This document shows, in pieces, positions 6,139 to 13,801 of a stretch of 14,079 nt of DNA. The notes beneath the pieces were generated by a model, which saw nothing but the letters and a program-made list of their open reading frames with translations, did not search any database and was not told the origin of the DNA. How positions within the stretch are numbered: position 1 is the stretch's first letter; each line of letters starts with the position of its first letter. The translations under genes were made by a program, and so were the position numbers. Origin of the DNA: Prevotellaceae bacterium (GTDB lineage Bacteria; Bacteroidota; Bacteroidia; Bacteroidales; Bacteroidaceae); the NCBI GenBank assembly GCA_021153165.1, contig JAGKTZ010000052.1, positions 1 through 14,079 on the forward strand, read 5' to 3'.

Positions 6139-7479
6139 TTATTTTTGACATTGCTTTAGTACAAAATTGGCGATGCCTTCGACCCCCTTTTCGTTCAGAG
6201 GCAGGTATTGCAGGTAACTGTTTGGCGTCGCCATTTCGGTGGTGGTGCGCAGACAGTGGTCAGCATTGTCGATCCATAGGAATTGATGCCCCTTGCCCTG
6301 AGGCAGAGCTTCGCGCCACAGGTCGTAGTCCGTCTTGGTCACTTGATAGTCATGGCCGGCGCCGACGACGAGCAGAGGTGAAGCACAGGCGCGACCTTCG
6401 TCCAGAGGGCGATGCGCGCGGGCAAAGTCGAGATAGGCCTGGGGTAGGGTGGCGAGCATCTGTGCGTACATCGCTTCAGCCGCAGCGGCATCCAGACCCT
6501 GCAGGGGGGCGATATAATGAATCTGTTCGTGCAGTACGACGTCCAAAGCACGGGCCGAGGCGCACCACATCACACCGCCAGCCACGGGTACCTGACTCTG
6601 GCTGATGATGCGGGGCACCAATCCTGCGCCCAAACTATGGCCGAGCACGAAGGCTTGGTCGGGGTTTATCTCTGCCAGGCTGCTGCCTAATTTCAATGCT
6701 TCGACGGCATCGTGCACCACTTCGGTGTCGTAGTTGTCCGCACCACCGACTTCGTTGACCTTGGTGCCATAGACGTAGGTGCGCTTGTCGTAACGCAAAG
6801 TGGCTATGCCGCGGCGCGCCAGGGCGTGTGCCATCTCGCGGAAGGGGCGGTTGGGGCCTATGGTCTCGTCGCGATCGTTGGGGCCACTGCCGTGTACCAT
6901 CACTACCAAGGGAAATCTTTTGCCAGCCTCCTTCGCCTTGGGCAAACATAGGGTGCCTGGGAGCGAGATCTTGCCATGCGTGATGCAGACTTCGCGCTCG
7001 GTCATATAGGTTGCGGCTTCTGCTTCGGCAGCAGGATCATTTTTCACCACAGTGTCGGGGGCAAAGAGCAAACCGGCGATGCGGCCCATGGCATCAAAGG
7101 TAGCTGTACAGCGCAAGGACAGATTTTTGAAGCATACGCGGCAGTCGATGACGTCGTATTTACCCTTGTTGCTATGATGAAAGTCCTCGGTGGTAATAAA
7201 TGCACCAGCTTGGGCTTCAAGTTGTGCCCAAATCTGATTGAGTTGAGTCACCGTGAGCGCTTGCTGTACTTCGGGCGTAGCGCGCTGATAGATGCTTTCG
7301 CCTTGCCCTGCCTGCAGTTCGCCGATCAGTCGCTCCAAAGGCGCATGGGGAGACATCGGTGTCTGTGCGACCAGGTCTTGGATCGCCGAGAATACGCTGG
7401 ATGTGCCCGAGGTGACACCCTGTGCCGCCGAGGTCAGTGCCGCTGCGGCGAGGAGGTGGGAGAGGAAAATTTTCTTCAT
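6139..7479 (-). CDS. Secreted DUF3887 and alpha/beta hydrolase protein
   Basis: This is a 446-residue exported esterase- or aminopeptidase-like protein. A signal peptide (MKKIFLSHLLAAAALTSAAQ) is followed by a DUF3887-like domain (about residues 45-140, with FDAMGRIAGLLFAP) and an alpha/beta hydrolase domain (about 165-446). The oxyanion-hole segment HGSGPNDRDE begins at 196. The nucleophile is Ser282 in GHSLG, the acid is probably Asp377 (GAGHDYQV), and the base is His408 (NADHC). This domain pair is common in Bacteroidota and Firmicutes secreted hydrolases; the natural substrate is unknown. The ATG immediately yields the signal peptide. It lies 93 bases downstream of the T9SS-sorted gene with a terminator between them, so it may be transcribed separately, although I see no consensus promoter. 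It is noticeably GC-richer than the left half of the window. Confidence 0.92.
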   Translation of the reverse strand: MKKIFLSHLLAAAALTSAAQGVTSGTSSVFSAIQDLVAQTPMSPHAPLERLIGELQAGQGESIYQRATPEVQQALTVTQLNQIWAQLEAQAGAFITTEDFHHSNKGKYDVIDCRVCFKNLSLRCTATFDAMGRIAGLLFAPDTVVKNDPAAEAEAATYMTEREVCITHGKISLPGTLCLPKAKEAGKRFPLVVMVHGSGPNDRDETIGPNRPFREMAHALARRGIATLRYDKRTYVYGTKVNEVGGADNYDTEVVHDAVEALKLGSSLAEINPDQAFVLGHSLGAGLVPRIISQSQVPVAGGVMWCASARALDVVLHEQIHYIAPLQGLDAAAAEAMYAQMLATLPQAYLDFARAHRPLDEGRACASPLLVVGAGHDYQVTKTDYDLWREALPQGKGHQFLWIDNADHCLRTTTEMATPNSYLQYLPLNEKGVEGIANFVLKQCQK

Positions 7480-7492
7480 GAGTAGATGGAAT

Positions 7493-7548
7493 AAAAAGGG
7501 GGATTGCGACCCTGATGCACCATGTCGATACTCCGAGGCGCAATCCCC
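7493..7548 (-). terminator. Probable terminator of the T9SS-sorted gene
   Basis: On the minus strand GGGGATTGCG (7539-7548) and CGCAATCCCC (7499-7508) form a perfect 10-bp stem around a 30-base loop, followed by one C and then five T residues. The large loop is unusual, but the position 24 bases past the stop of the upstream gene fits an intrinsic terminator. Confidence 0.75.
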
Positions 7549-7572
7549 TATGTGTTTGCTATACTGCGCTGA

Positions 7573-8268
7573 TTACTTCAGCATCACTTTGCCGCTCTTG
7601 CCGCCTTGCACTTGGTAGAGGTATACACCATTTTGCAAGTGTGAAAGGTTCAAATTGCCAGCATCGCCTACGCGGCCTTCAGCCACCTTGCGGCCGTCTG
7701 TGCTATAAACGGCTACGGTGCGCACGCCAGGAGTAGCGAAGCGGAAGTTCAAGGTCTTGCCTGCTACACGAACGGCGTCTGCATCAGCCAAAGTACCTTC
7801 TACGCCCATGTTTTCGCTATAAACATAGTTGATGTTGATTGTGCGAGACGCGCCGCCGAGGCTTGCTGTCACTTTGGCGGTGTAGGTGTCATAGACGCCT
7901 TCTGTAAAACCGGGGTGTAGGTCGAGGGCTTTCTCTTGACCAGGGGCAATCTCAACCGAACGGGTTTCGCTCATGCCTTTCATTTCTGCGCAATTTGTTG
8001 TAATGCCACACCACTCAAATCCTTGAGATGTATTTGTGCGTGTCACCTTTACAGTCAATTTGCCTGCTACTGTGTCGGTATTTTTAATATAGGGGGCTTT
8101 GATATGGGTGTCAAAGATAGTATATCCAGGAAACAATTCAGTCATGCCGGGATGCAGTGTGATTGTAGCACCGTCTTCTACAACTTTGTCATCTACTAAA
8201 AATTCTACTTGAGCGCTTGCTGTGAGCGCGAATACTGCAGAGCAGAGGAGAGTAAAGATTTTCTTCAT
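7573..8268 (-). CDS. Secreted protein with T9SS type A sorting domain
   Basis: From ATG 8268 this is a 231-residue exported protein. It has a signal peptide (MKKIFTLLCSAVFALTASAQ), a beta-rich body of about 130 residues with HPGM and HPGF segments and two cysteines (WCGITTNC), and a C-terminal domain of about 75 residues. That domain carries the type A sorting signature: VAVYSTDGRKVAEG, then NLSHLQNGVYLYQV, then a short basic end KSGKVMLK. Such domains direct proteins through the type IX secretion system across the outer membrane and are usually cleaved. A frame extension to 8313 would add 15 residues before the signal peptide and is rejected. It follows the Omp28-type gene after 174 bases containing two hairpins, so linkage to that operon is likely but not certain. 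Body function is unknown. Confidence 0.88.
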   Translation of the reverse strand: MKKIFTLLCSAVFALTASAQVEFLVDDKVVEDGATITLHPGMTELFPGYTIFDTHIKAPYIKNTDTVAGKLTVKVTRTNTSQGFEWCGITTNCAEMKGMSETRSVEIAPGQEKALDLHPGFTEGVYDTYTAKVTASLGGASRTININYVYSENMGVEGTLADADAVRVAGKTLNFRFATPGVRTVAVYSTDGRKVAEGRVGDAGNLNLSHLQNGVYLYQVQGGKSGKVMLK

Positions 8269-8302
8269 AAATATTACGTTTTTGTGATTATTACTTTGAT
8301 GG

Positions 8303-8327
8303 GCGAGGAGCAAGGACTACTCCTCGC
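8303..8327. other. Hairpin upstream of the T9SS-sorted gene
   Basis: A perfect 8-bp inverted repeat, GCGAGGAG (8303-8310) and CTCCTCGC (8320-8327), has a 9-base loop. It lies 35 bases before the MKK start codon on the minus strand. Neither side has a T-run, so it is not a classic terminator; it may be a leader stem or a processing site between the Omp28-type gene and this gene. Confidence 0.55.
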
Positions 8328-8369
8328 ACGATACTATCTGATGATGTTCAGTCTTTTCAGAGCGGATTT

Positions 8370-8421
8370 TTGTCAGCAGTTGGTGTGCTTTCATCTATGA
8401 TTAGTGCAATCTTGCTGACAA
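8370..8421. other. Inverted repeat downstream of the Omp28-type gene
   Basis: A perfect 9-bp inverted repeat, TTGTCAGCA (8370-8378) and TGCTGACAA (8413-8421), is separated by 34 bases. It begins 22 bases past the Omp28-type stop codon on the minus strand. With no T-tract and a long spacer, it could be an mRNA-stabilising 3' structure or a protein-binding site. Confidence 0.5.
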
Positions 8422-8442
8422 CTCATATCTTTTATTCTGCAA

Positions 8443-9246
8443 TTAGTGTACGTGTTGCTCTACGACTTGCAGCACGCCTTCCTTCTCGTTATAAACAAAG
8501 GCTACGACGGCAAGATTCTCGGGCACCCACTTTTCGCCACTCAAGTCTACAGCGTATTGGACTGTAGTCTTGTCGTTTTTACCCAAAGTAAGAGGTTCGC
8601 CCCATTCACCGTTGACTGCTGCGCGGAAGACGTGGTTGTGTGTATACGCCATGTTGTTGCTGCCGTCGGGCATTACTTGGTAGCCCACAATATTGTTCTC
8701 TATAATCCACACTTGCACGTGGCCGTTGATTTTTTCCTTGGCTGCGAGATCCACAGCGATATTTAATTTCAGCGAATCCTTGTCGTATGTCGCATTGCTT
8801 ACGGCAATATCCACCTTGGGCTCTTCCACGAGGCGCTGAATCACTTGTGCTGCCCACGAGGTGTAGTTTGTTGCGCCGCCGGCGGGGTTGGCTGCATTTC
8901 TATCCACTAATCCTTTTGGCCATGAGTCGATGCCCCAATGCTTGTTGTACTCCTCGCCCGTCGGAGTAGCTAACCCTACGGGCGTAGTGTTGGGCAATGA
9001 CATCGAACCGCCGTGGATAGCCACCGCGATGACGTGTTCTTTGCCGTAGAGGTCTTGCAGAGATTTTACAGCCTCAGATGCTATCGGACAATTCAAGCAG
9101 CGTTGGCCTGTAAAGTCTTCGATCAGGACATTTTTCTTAGGGGTAAATTCTACGGGACCTACGAAGCGGTCGGCTTCGTCAATCGTTTCGCAACCGCAGA
9201 ATAAGGCAATTGCGCATATAGATAGGATATAGAAAAAATTCTTCAT
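8443..9246 (-). CDS. Omp28-related outer-membrane lipoprotein with CXXC
   Basis: This 267-residue lipoprotein has the signal MKNFFYILSICAIALF and a lipobox ending FCGC, with the acylated Cys at residue 19. A thioredoxin-like N-terminal domain follows, with VLIEDFTGQRCLNCPIAS (C50-L-N-C53), as in the Omp28 family of Porphyromonas and its relatives. The second half is beta-rich (VDIAVSNATYD, KLNIAVDLAAK, HVQVWIIENN), consistent with the family's C-terminal domain. It is probably anchored in the outer membrane, perhaps surface-exposed; CXXC suggests a thiol-redox role, which is not demonstrated. The gene begins 6 bases after the DUF6029 stop, so the two are co-transcribed. ATG 9246 gives the exact lipoprotein signal. 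Confidence 0.92.
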   Translation of the reverse strand: MKNFFYILSICAIALFCGCETIDEADRFVGPVEFTPKKNVLIEDFTGQRCLNCPIASEAVKSLQDLYGKEHVIAVAIHGGSMSLPNTTPVGLATPTGEEYNKHWGIDSWPKGLVDRNAANPAGGATNYTSWAAQVIQRLVEEPKVDIAVSNATYDKDSLKLNIAVDLAAKEKINGHVQVWIIENNIVGYQVMPDGSNNMAYTHNHVFRAAVNGEWGEPLTLGKNDKTTVQYAVDLSGEKWVPENLAVVAFVYNEKEGVLQVVEQHVH

Positions 9247-9252
9247 ACGTCG

Positions 9253-11019
9253 TTAGAAATTGAAGTTGTAAGACACTTGCAAACCCTTGCTTGCAGGAAC
9301 ATATCTACACACACCGCCCGAACAATTGTAGCCGGCGCGCGTCTTACCATAGGAAAGTTGCAAACGGTGTGCTCCCTTGGTGAAACAACCTGAAACCATG
9401 TAGTAATGTTGCTTACTGGTGGCAGTCTCATCCGTATTGGGCACCTTGGCATTGTACATATCGGAGATAGTAAACATGAAGTTAGGCAAAACAGACAACT
9501 CCAACAATCCATACCACCAATCACCTTGGTCTTGTTTAGTATGGAGATATTGTGCTTCACCTCGGAGAGAGAGTTTTTTGTTAATCTTCCATTGACCTTC
9601 AGCAATAGCAATGTGAGATTTGATCAGACCTCCGTGACCCTCCACAACGCTCTTGTTGTAACGTTGGTTCATGTACATCAAATTCAACTTGAAGTTCTTG
9701 TGCAATTTCTTTTCCAATTGCACATTAATATCCTGGTAGTAAGTCTCAGGTCCCATCTGGAAGAAACGAGTCTTATATCCCTCTGTACCTTTCAAGTCGC
9801 TAATCGCTGTGCCATCAGGGTTAGTCAATGCTTCGCGTTCTATACCACGGATGTGTGAGAAGTTTAATTTCACGTGTGTGCCGTACTTTCCGCCCAAAGC
9901 AGTCTTGCGCTTAAAGTTGTAGCCGAGTTCTGCCTGGAAAGCCCATTCGCCTAAAGTGTTTTGGGTGGCGTAGGGATAGAGTGCGGCGAGTGCGTAAGTT
10001 TGTTGCTGAGAGAATGCGGGCAAGTGGTTGATGAAAAGCGCCGTTCCGCTTTGTGAGCGGCGGCTGCGGAAGGACATATCTTCGCTTCTCTTGGCTTGGA
10101 GCAACACATTCATACCTCGTTTCGAGTACGAACCGGAAAGGAGGAACGCATTACCACCGCGATAGATGTAGCCGTTGTCAAATGAAGGATCTTGACCTTT
10201 CCATGCGTATTCGGCCAGGATATTGTAGTTGCCCATTTGAAGATTTGCACGCGCATCAAAGGCTGTGACGTTCTTGGGTAGATTGAGTTTGTACGCGCCA
10301 AGGACTTCTTCGCCCGAAGCGTTGGTTTCTCCTGTCGGGCGAATGGTAAGAATATCCTCGTCCTTTTCATATTTGTTCACGGCAGAGAATCCGAGCGTCA
10401 ATCTGGTATTGTTTTCATCCATCTTAGGCACCCATTGGTCGACATTCAACTCTAAATCTCCTCCGTAGAGCCATGCGCGGTTTTTATCGAGGTATTTGAA
10501 ATCTTTGTTGAATTCGCGGCCTTTCCAGTAGTGACGTTGTTGTCCACCAAGTGCTTTCAAAGTGATACCTTTGTAGGGGCGGAGCACAAGACGTCCCCCT
10601 CTGAGAGAATTGTCTATACCCAAAGAGCGTTCTTCATAGGTGCGCAACACAAAACCTGAACCAAATTGTTCATAATAGTCACCGGCTGTGAGTTCTGCCC
10701 ATTTATATTTACCTTTAACATAAAGATGTGGTAAACCCCAGCCTTTGAAATCATTTTCAAAACCAGGGAGAGGGAATTCCAAGAACTCAACTCGTGCGCC
10801 AGCTTCAACGTATTTGCTTTGCAACATCAAATCTGCGTATGTGTTGGTCAGACCCCAGTCCTCGTAGGTACCGGTTCCGATCTTTTGGTCCTCTTGTGGT
10901 ATCAAGATGTCGCTTTGAATACTTCCTCGGAGTGAAACCTTCTTGTCACCTTCCTCCTGGGCGAGTGCAGGAACCGTCGCCAAAAGAAGAGTAGCCAATA
11001 GGAGAATTGATTTTCTCAT
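9253..11019 (-). CDS. DUF6029 family outer-membrane beta-barrel protein
   Basis: This 588-residue protein has a signal peptide (MRKSILLLATLLLATVPALA, cleavage before Q) and many alternating amphipathic strands with aromatic ends (for example YNILAEYAWKGQ, FQAELGYNF, LKLNFSHIRG and FKLNLMYMNQ). It ends in NFNF, the terminal aromatic typical of barrels inserted by the BAM machinery. The N-terminal part (SLRGSIQSDIL, YADLMLQSKYVEAGARVEF) resembles the DUF6029 family of Bacteroidales; no transport substrate is known. It lies between a TlpA-like thioredoxin and an Omp28-type lipoprotein, 6 bases from the latter, which suggests one envelope operon. I see no plug or carboxypeptidase-like domain, so it is not a TonB-dependent SusC-type receptor. 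Confidence 0.87.
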   Translation of the reverse strand: MRKSILLLATLLLATVPALAQEEGDKKVSLRGSIQSDILIPQEDQKIGTGTYEDWGLTNTYADLMLQSKYVEAGARVEFLEFPLPGFENDFKGWGLPHLYVKGKYKWAELTAGDYYEQFGSGFVLRTYEERSLGIDNSLRGGRLVLRPYKGITLKALGGQQRHYWKGREFNKDFKYLDKNRAWLYGGDLELNVDQWVPKMDENNTRLTLGFSAVNKYEKDEDILTIRPTGETNASGEEVLGAYKLNLPKNVTAFDARANLQMGNYNILAEYAWKGQDPSFDNGYIYRGGNAFLLSGSYSKRGMNVLLQAKRSEDMSFRSRRSQSGTALFINHLPAFSQQQTYALAALYPYATQNTLGEWAFQAELGYNFKRKTALGGKYGTHVKLNFSHIRGIEREALTNPDGTAISDLKGTEGYKTRFFQMGPETYYQDINVQLEKKLHKNFKLNLMYMNQRYNKSVVEGHGGLIKSHIAIAEGQWKINKKLSLRGEAQYLHTKQDQGDWWYGLLELSVLPNFMFTISDMYNAKVPNTDETATSKQHYYMVSGCFTKGAHRLQLSYGKTRAGYNCSGGVCRYVPASKGLQVSYNFNF

Positions 11020-11046
11020 AGAGTTGTCAAGTATTTGTTAGATATA

Positions 11047-11135
11047 CCAGCACCGCACTGCCGTAGTTTTTTCAGTTCTCCCTATATAATAAGAGGTAGG
11101 GCAGACCAAATTGAAGCGCGGCGGCGCGGTGTTGG
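11047..11135. other. Structured spacer between tlpA-like and DUF6029 genes
   Basis: CCAGCACCGC (11047-11056) and GCGGTGTTGG (11126-11135) pair over 10 positions with one mismatch or wobble. Inside, CTGCC (11058-11062) can pair with GGCAG (11100-11104), or CCCTA (11080-11084) with TAGGG (11097-11101). The spacer includes a very GC-rich run (GCGCGGCGGCGCGG). It may be a folded intercistronic RNA affecting processing or expression ratio, or a degenerate terminator; no T-tract is seen. Confidence 0.45.
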
Positions 11136-11152
11136 ATGTATAATAAGTCAAA

Positions 11153-11650
11153 TTATTTTTCTTCGGCAGCAATCAGTTCTCTTACCTTTTCGATGAGGTG
11201 TTCTTCGCCACCTTCTGTATATCCGCTGCGGCTTTCTACGATATTACCCTTGCCATCGATGATGAAAACGTGAGGAATCATATTCACGCCCATTGCACGT
11301 TTGAAATCGCTATTGGGGTCGAGCAAAATATCAAATTCCCAGCCGTTGCCATCAACGAGAGGTTTTACTTTTTGGATATTTTGTGCTTGATCGATAGAGA
11401 TGGCGATAACTTTTACGCCTGTTTCGTCTTGCCAATCAGCATATACTTCTTGAATAGCCTTGAGTTCGCGGTTGCAAGGTTTACACCAAGTAGCAAAGAA
11501 GCTAATGATAAATGGTTTGCCATCATTGCTAAGTTCTGCGGTGTTAATAGTCTTACCATCGATAGTTTTGAGATTAACTGCGGGAAGTTGAGCACTTGCT
11601 GTTGCGATGAAGCCTACGAGGAGAAGTGCAACGAGTAAAATCTTTTTCAT
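11153..11650 (-). CDS. TlpA-like periplasmic thioredoxin
   Basis: This 165-residue protein has a signal peptide (MKKILLVALLLVGFIATASA, cleavage before Q) and a single TlpA/ResA-type thioredoxin domain. Visible features are LPAVNLKTIDGKTINTAEL (redoxin start), FFATWCKPCNREL with active-site C56 and C59, VIAISIDQ, and the cis-proline segment NMIPHVFIIDGKG with P126. Family members reduce or rearrange disulfides of periplasmic partners. The neighbouring Omp28-type lipoprotein carries CXXC and could be a partner, but that is inference. A promoter candidate lies directly upstream and a 133-base structured spacer separates it from the DUF6029 gene, so it probably heads that transcription unit. Confidence 0.94.
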   Translation of the reverse strand: MKKILLVALLLVGFIATASAQLPAVNLKTIDGKTINTAELSNDGKPFIISFFATWCKPCNRELKAIQEVYADWQDETGVKVIAISIDQAQNIQKVKPLVDGNGWEFDILLDPNSDFKRAMGVNMIPHVFIIDGKGNIVESRSGYTEGGEEHLIEKVRELIAAEEK

Positions 11651-11667
11651 AAGAGTATTTTGTTTTT

Positions 11668-11705
11668 AAAGTTTCTAATTTTTTGCAAATTTAGATAGAA
11701 ACTTT
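11668..11705 (-). promoter_or_regulatory. Promoter candidate of the tlpA-like gene inside an inverted repeat
   Basis: On the minus strand TAAATTTG (plus coordinates 11686-11693) matches the Bacteroidota -7 consensus TAnnTTTG, about 36 bases before the start codon. A good -33 TTTG at standard spacing is not seen. A perfect 10-bp inverted repeat, AAAGTTTCTA (11668-11677) and TAGAAACTTT (11696-11705), flanks the -7 box, so a repressor operator or a leader hairpin is possible. Confidence 0.55.
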
Positions 11706-11762
11706 CGATTTTCCTACGTTTTGTGCGTTAATAATCTTAAAATTAAAGATATTTGTCAGATA

Positions 11763-13757
11763 TTATTTGTCCAGGGTCTTGCCTTGCTCTACCAGCACTT
11801 CGGTCGCCTGCAACATCGAGAAGCAATATTCCTTCAGTTGTTGATGTTCTTCGTTCATTGCGACAGGTTGAGGTGAGGAGCCTTGTATATCGTAGCAGAA
11901 CTCCTTTTCTGCGTCAGGATTGTAGACGTATAGATGCTTTTCGCTCCTGGCTGCTACGGTATTGTCGGCGGTGTAGAAAATGCAGGGGCGCTGTTCGTGC
12001 AACAAGTCTACGCCGAAGTTGTTTTGGGTGTAGGATATGCCCAACATGCCCAGGATAGTTGCCGAGATGTCCACTTGGCCAGCCCACGAGGTGTTGGTCT
12101 GTGGCGAAATACCTTTGCCGTAGAATATCAGGGGCACATGATTGTAGGATTCCGGTAGTTCGCAGTCGGCCTGTCCCACCATTTTGCCGTGGTCGCCTAC
12201 GAATACGAAGATCGTGTTCTCGTACCAAGCCTCCTGTGCGGCGCGTCGCATGAAGTCGCCTATGCATCGGTCGGCATACTCCACGATTTGCATTTCCGTC
12301 TCTTTTGATTGAGCCTTGAATCCTTTGGGCAAGACGTACGGCGGGTGATTGCTGATGGTCAGCAGGGTGGCAAAGAAGGGGCGCCCTGCTTCGTGCGATT
12401 GGCGAAGTACGGGCAGGGCGTATTCAAACAAATAGTCGTCGGGTATGCCAAAGTGATTGGCGATTTTTTCCTTGGGATAGTTTTCCTCGGCATAGACATC
12501 CTTATAACCATTCGTGCGCAAGAAGGCATTCATGTTGTCATACTGCGCCTCGTGCGTCATAAAAAACAAAGTATGATAGCCCTCCTGTGCCAGGACCGTA
12601 GGCAAACCGCTATAATTTGGTATTGCCGAGCCCTTCATGGCGTTGCGTTTCATGATCGAGGGGAAGGAATAGAGCGTGGCATAAAGGCCGTGGTTGGTGT
12701 GGGTGCCAGCAGAGTAGCAGTTGGTGAAGCAGAGCCCGCCGCGTGCCAGACTGTCTAGTGCTGGAGTCAGATTGGTGCCGCCCTGGGTGCCGGTGAGTTT
12801 TGCCGACATCGATTCCATGAGCACGAGCACTACGTTTTGTCGGGTCGGCGCTTTGCTTGCTTTGATTTCTCGGGCGAGGGGCGAGAGATGGGGTAAACCT
12901 TTTCTCCCTAATAATAATTGTGCCCTCGCCACAGCCTTGTCGTCGTCCATGAGATGTAGGCGCTTGTTCTCCGCACGTCTATCGTCGAGTGTACTTTGCA
13001 GGAGGCAGAATGCCGGATTCACTCCCAATTGGTTCATGATTGGGTTGTCGCAGAAATAAGCCGCACTCACCTTGATCGGATTGTAGCCCGTGCGGCCGCG
13101 GATGCCAAACATGCAGAGTCCGCAGAGTGCCAACCCGAGGGCGAGGTTTGATATGCTCGTTACCCAACGATTGCTCGGTATGGCTACCACAGATGTGGCG
13201 TGTCGCCAACTTCTTCCAAAGCGTCGGAGAAGCCAGCAAAATAGAGCGAAGGAAAGGAAAAAGGCGGCGATGTAAAGGTAATAGGATACTTCGGTAAACA
13301 TCATCCCCAGCGCAGTCCCACCATCTTCTGCCCAGTTCCAAATTGAGGAGTTCAGCACCTTGGTGAAGTAGGCGAAGTAGGGGATATTTCCGGCGCAGGC
13401 CATCAGTACTAGGCAGTAGGCCGTGCCAAAGAAAATGCCGATAGGACGTACCAATTTTCCTCCGTAGTAGCCGAGCGCGCCAGCCACAGTCACGACCAAT
13501 AGCGGCAAGGCTAAGATGTAGCAAGCCACGACGTTGTCAAACCATATGCCGCGCAGCAGTGCCTGGGCGTGCATGCCTGGAGCGTGGCGTACGTCTTCGG
13601 GCAATTGTCCCCACACGGTGCACAGCATCAGCAATCGAAATGCCGACATGACGCCGAGCGCCATCAAGTGGACCCGTAGCAGATATTTCAGCCCGTGCAG
13701 AAATTTGTCGGAAATGTACTTTTGGAGTTTTGTAGTTAAAGCCAAACGTGACGTCAT
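11763..13757 (-). CDS. LTA synthase family membrane sulfatase/phosphotransferase
   Basis: This 664-residue protein has five predicted N-terminal membrane segments (near residues 26-48, 75-97, 102-122, 155-177 and 200-218) and a C-terminal alkaline-phosphatase/sulfatase-fold domain (about 305-600) outside the membrane. Metal and catalytic motifs are visible: E315 in VLVLMESMSA, nucleophile T354 in SAGTHTNHGL, H471 in ISNHPPY, and D522-H523 in VFVGDHG. This is the LtaS/MdoB architecture, which transfers phosphoglycerol or similar phospho-alcohol head groups from lipids. Bacteroidota lack classical lipoteichoic acid, so the likely acceptor is an envelope glycan, glycolipid or lipid A; which one cannot be told. 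It is transcribed towards the tlpA-like gene with a 112-base gap. The upstream region holds a weak promoter candidate and repeat copy 2. Confidence 0.92.
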   Translation of the reverse strand: MTSRLALTTKLQKYISDKFLHGLKYLLRVHLMALGVMSAFRLLMLCTVWGQLPEDVRHAPGMHAQALLRGIWFDNVVACYILALPLLVVTVAGALGYYGGKLVRPIGIFFGTAYCLVLMACAGNIPYFAYFTKVLNSSIWNWAEDGGTALGMMFTEVSYYLYIAAFFLSFALFCWLLRRFGRSWRHATSVVAIPSNRWVTSISNLALGLALCGLCMFGIRGRTGYNPIKVSAAYFCDNPIMNQLGVNPAFCLLQSTLDDRRAENKRLHLMDDDKAVARAQLLLGRKGLPHLSPLAREIKASKAPTRQNVVLVLMESMSAKLTGTQGGTNLTPALDSLARGGLCFTNCYSAGTHTNHGLYATLYSFPSIMKRNAMKGSAIPNYSGLPTVLAQEGYHTLFFMTHEAQYDNMNAFLRTNGYKDVYAEENYPKEKIANHFGIPDDYLFEYALPVLRQSHEAGRPFFATLLTISNHPPYVLPKGFKAQSKETEMQIVEYADRCIGDFMRRAAQEAWYENTIFVFVGDHGKMVGQADCELPESYNHVPLIFYGKGISPQTNTSWAGQVDISATILGMLGISYTQNNFGVDLLHEQRPCIFYTADNTVAARSEKHLYVYNPDAEKEFCYDIQGSSPQPVAMNEEHQQLKEYCFSMLQATEVLVEQGKTLDK

Positions 13758-13779
13758 AATTGCTCTTGAATTGTGAGGG

Positions 13780-13787
13780 CGAAGTTA
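13780..13787 (-). promoter_or_regulatory. Possible -7 box of the LTA synthase family gene
   Basis: On the minus strand TAACTTCG, preceded by TTTTTTTCG, differs by one base from TAnnTTTG and resembles the TTTCGTAACTTTGC-type motif often seen ahead of Bacteroidota genes. It lies 22 bases before the start codon. No clear -33 box is present. Confidence 0.4.
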
Positions 13788-13801
13788 CGAAAAAAAGCCT
13801 T

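Noticed and set aside
6222..7485. Several plus-strand open frames opposite the hydrolase gene
   Set aside because: They are antisense to a gene with an intact signal peptide and catalytic triad, and arise from its high GC content.
12979..13524. 181-codon minus-strand frame within the LTA synthase family gene
   Set aside because: It is an alternative frame of a well-supported membrane enzyme and has low-complexity, Arg/Leu-rich composition typical of shadow frames.
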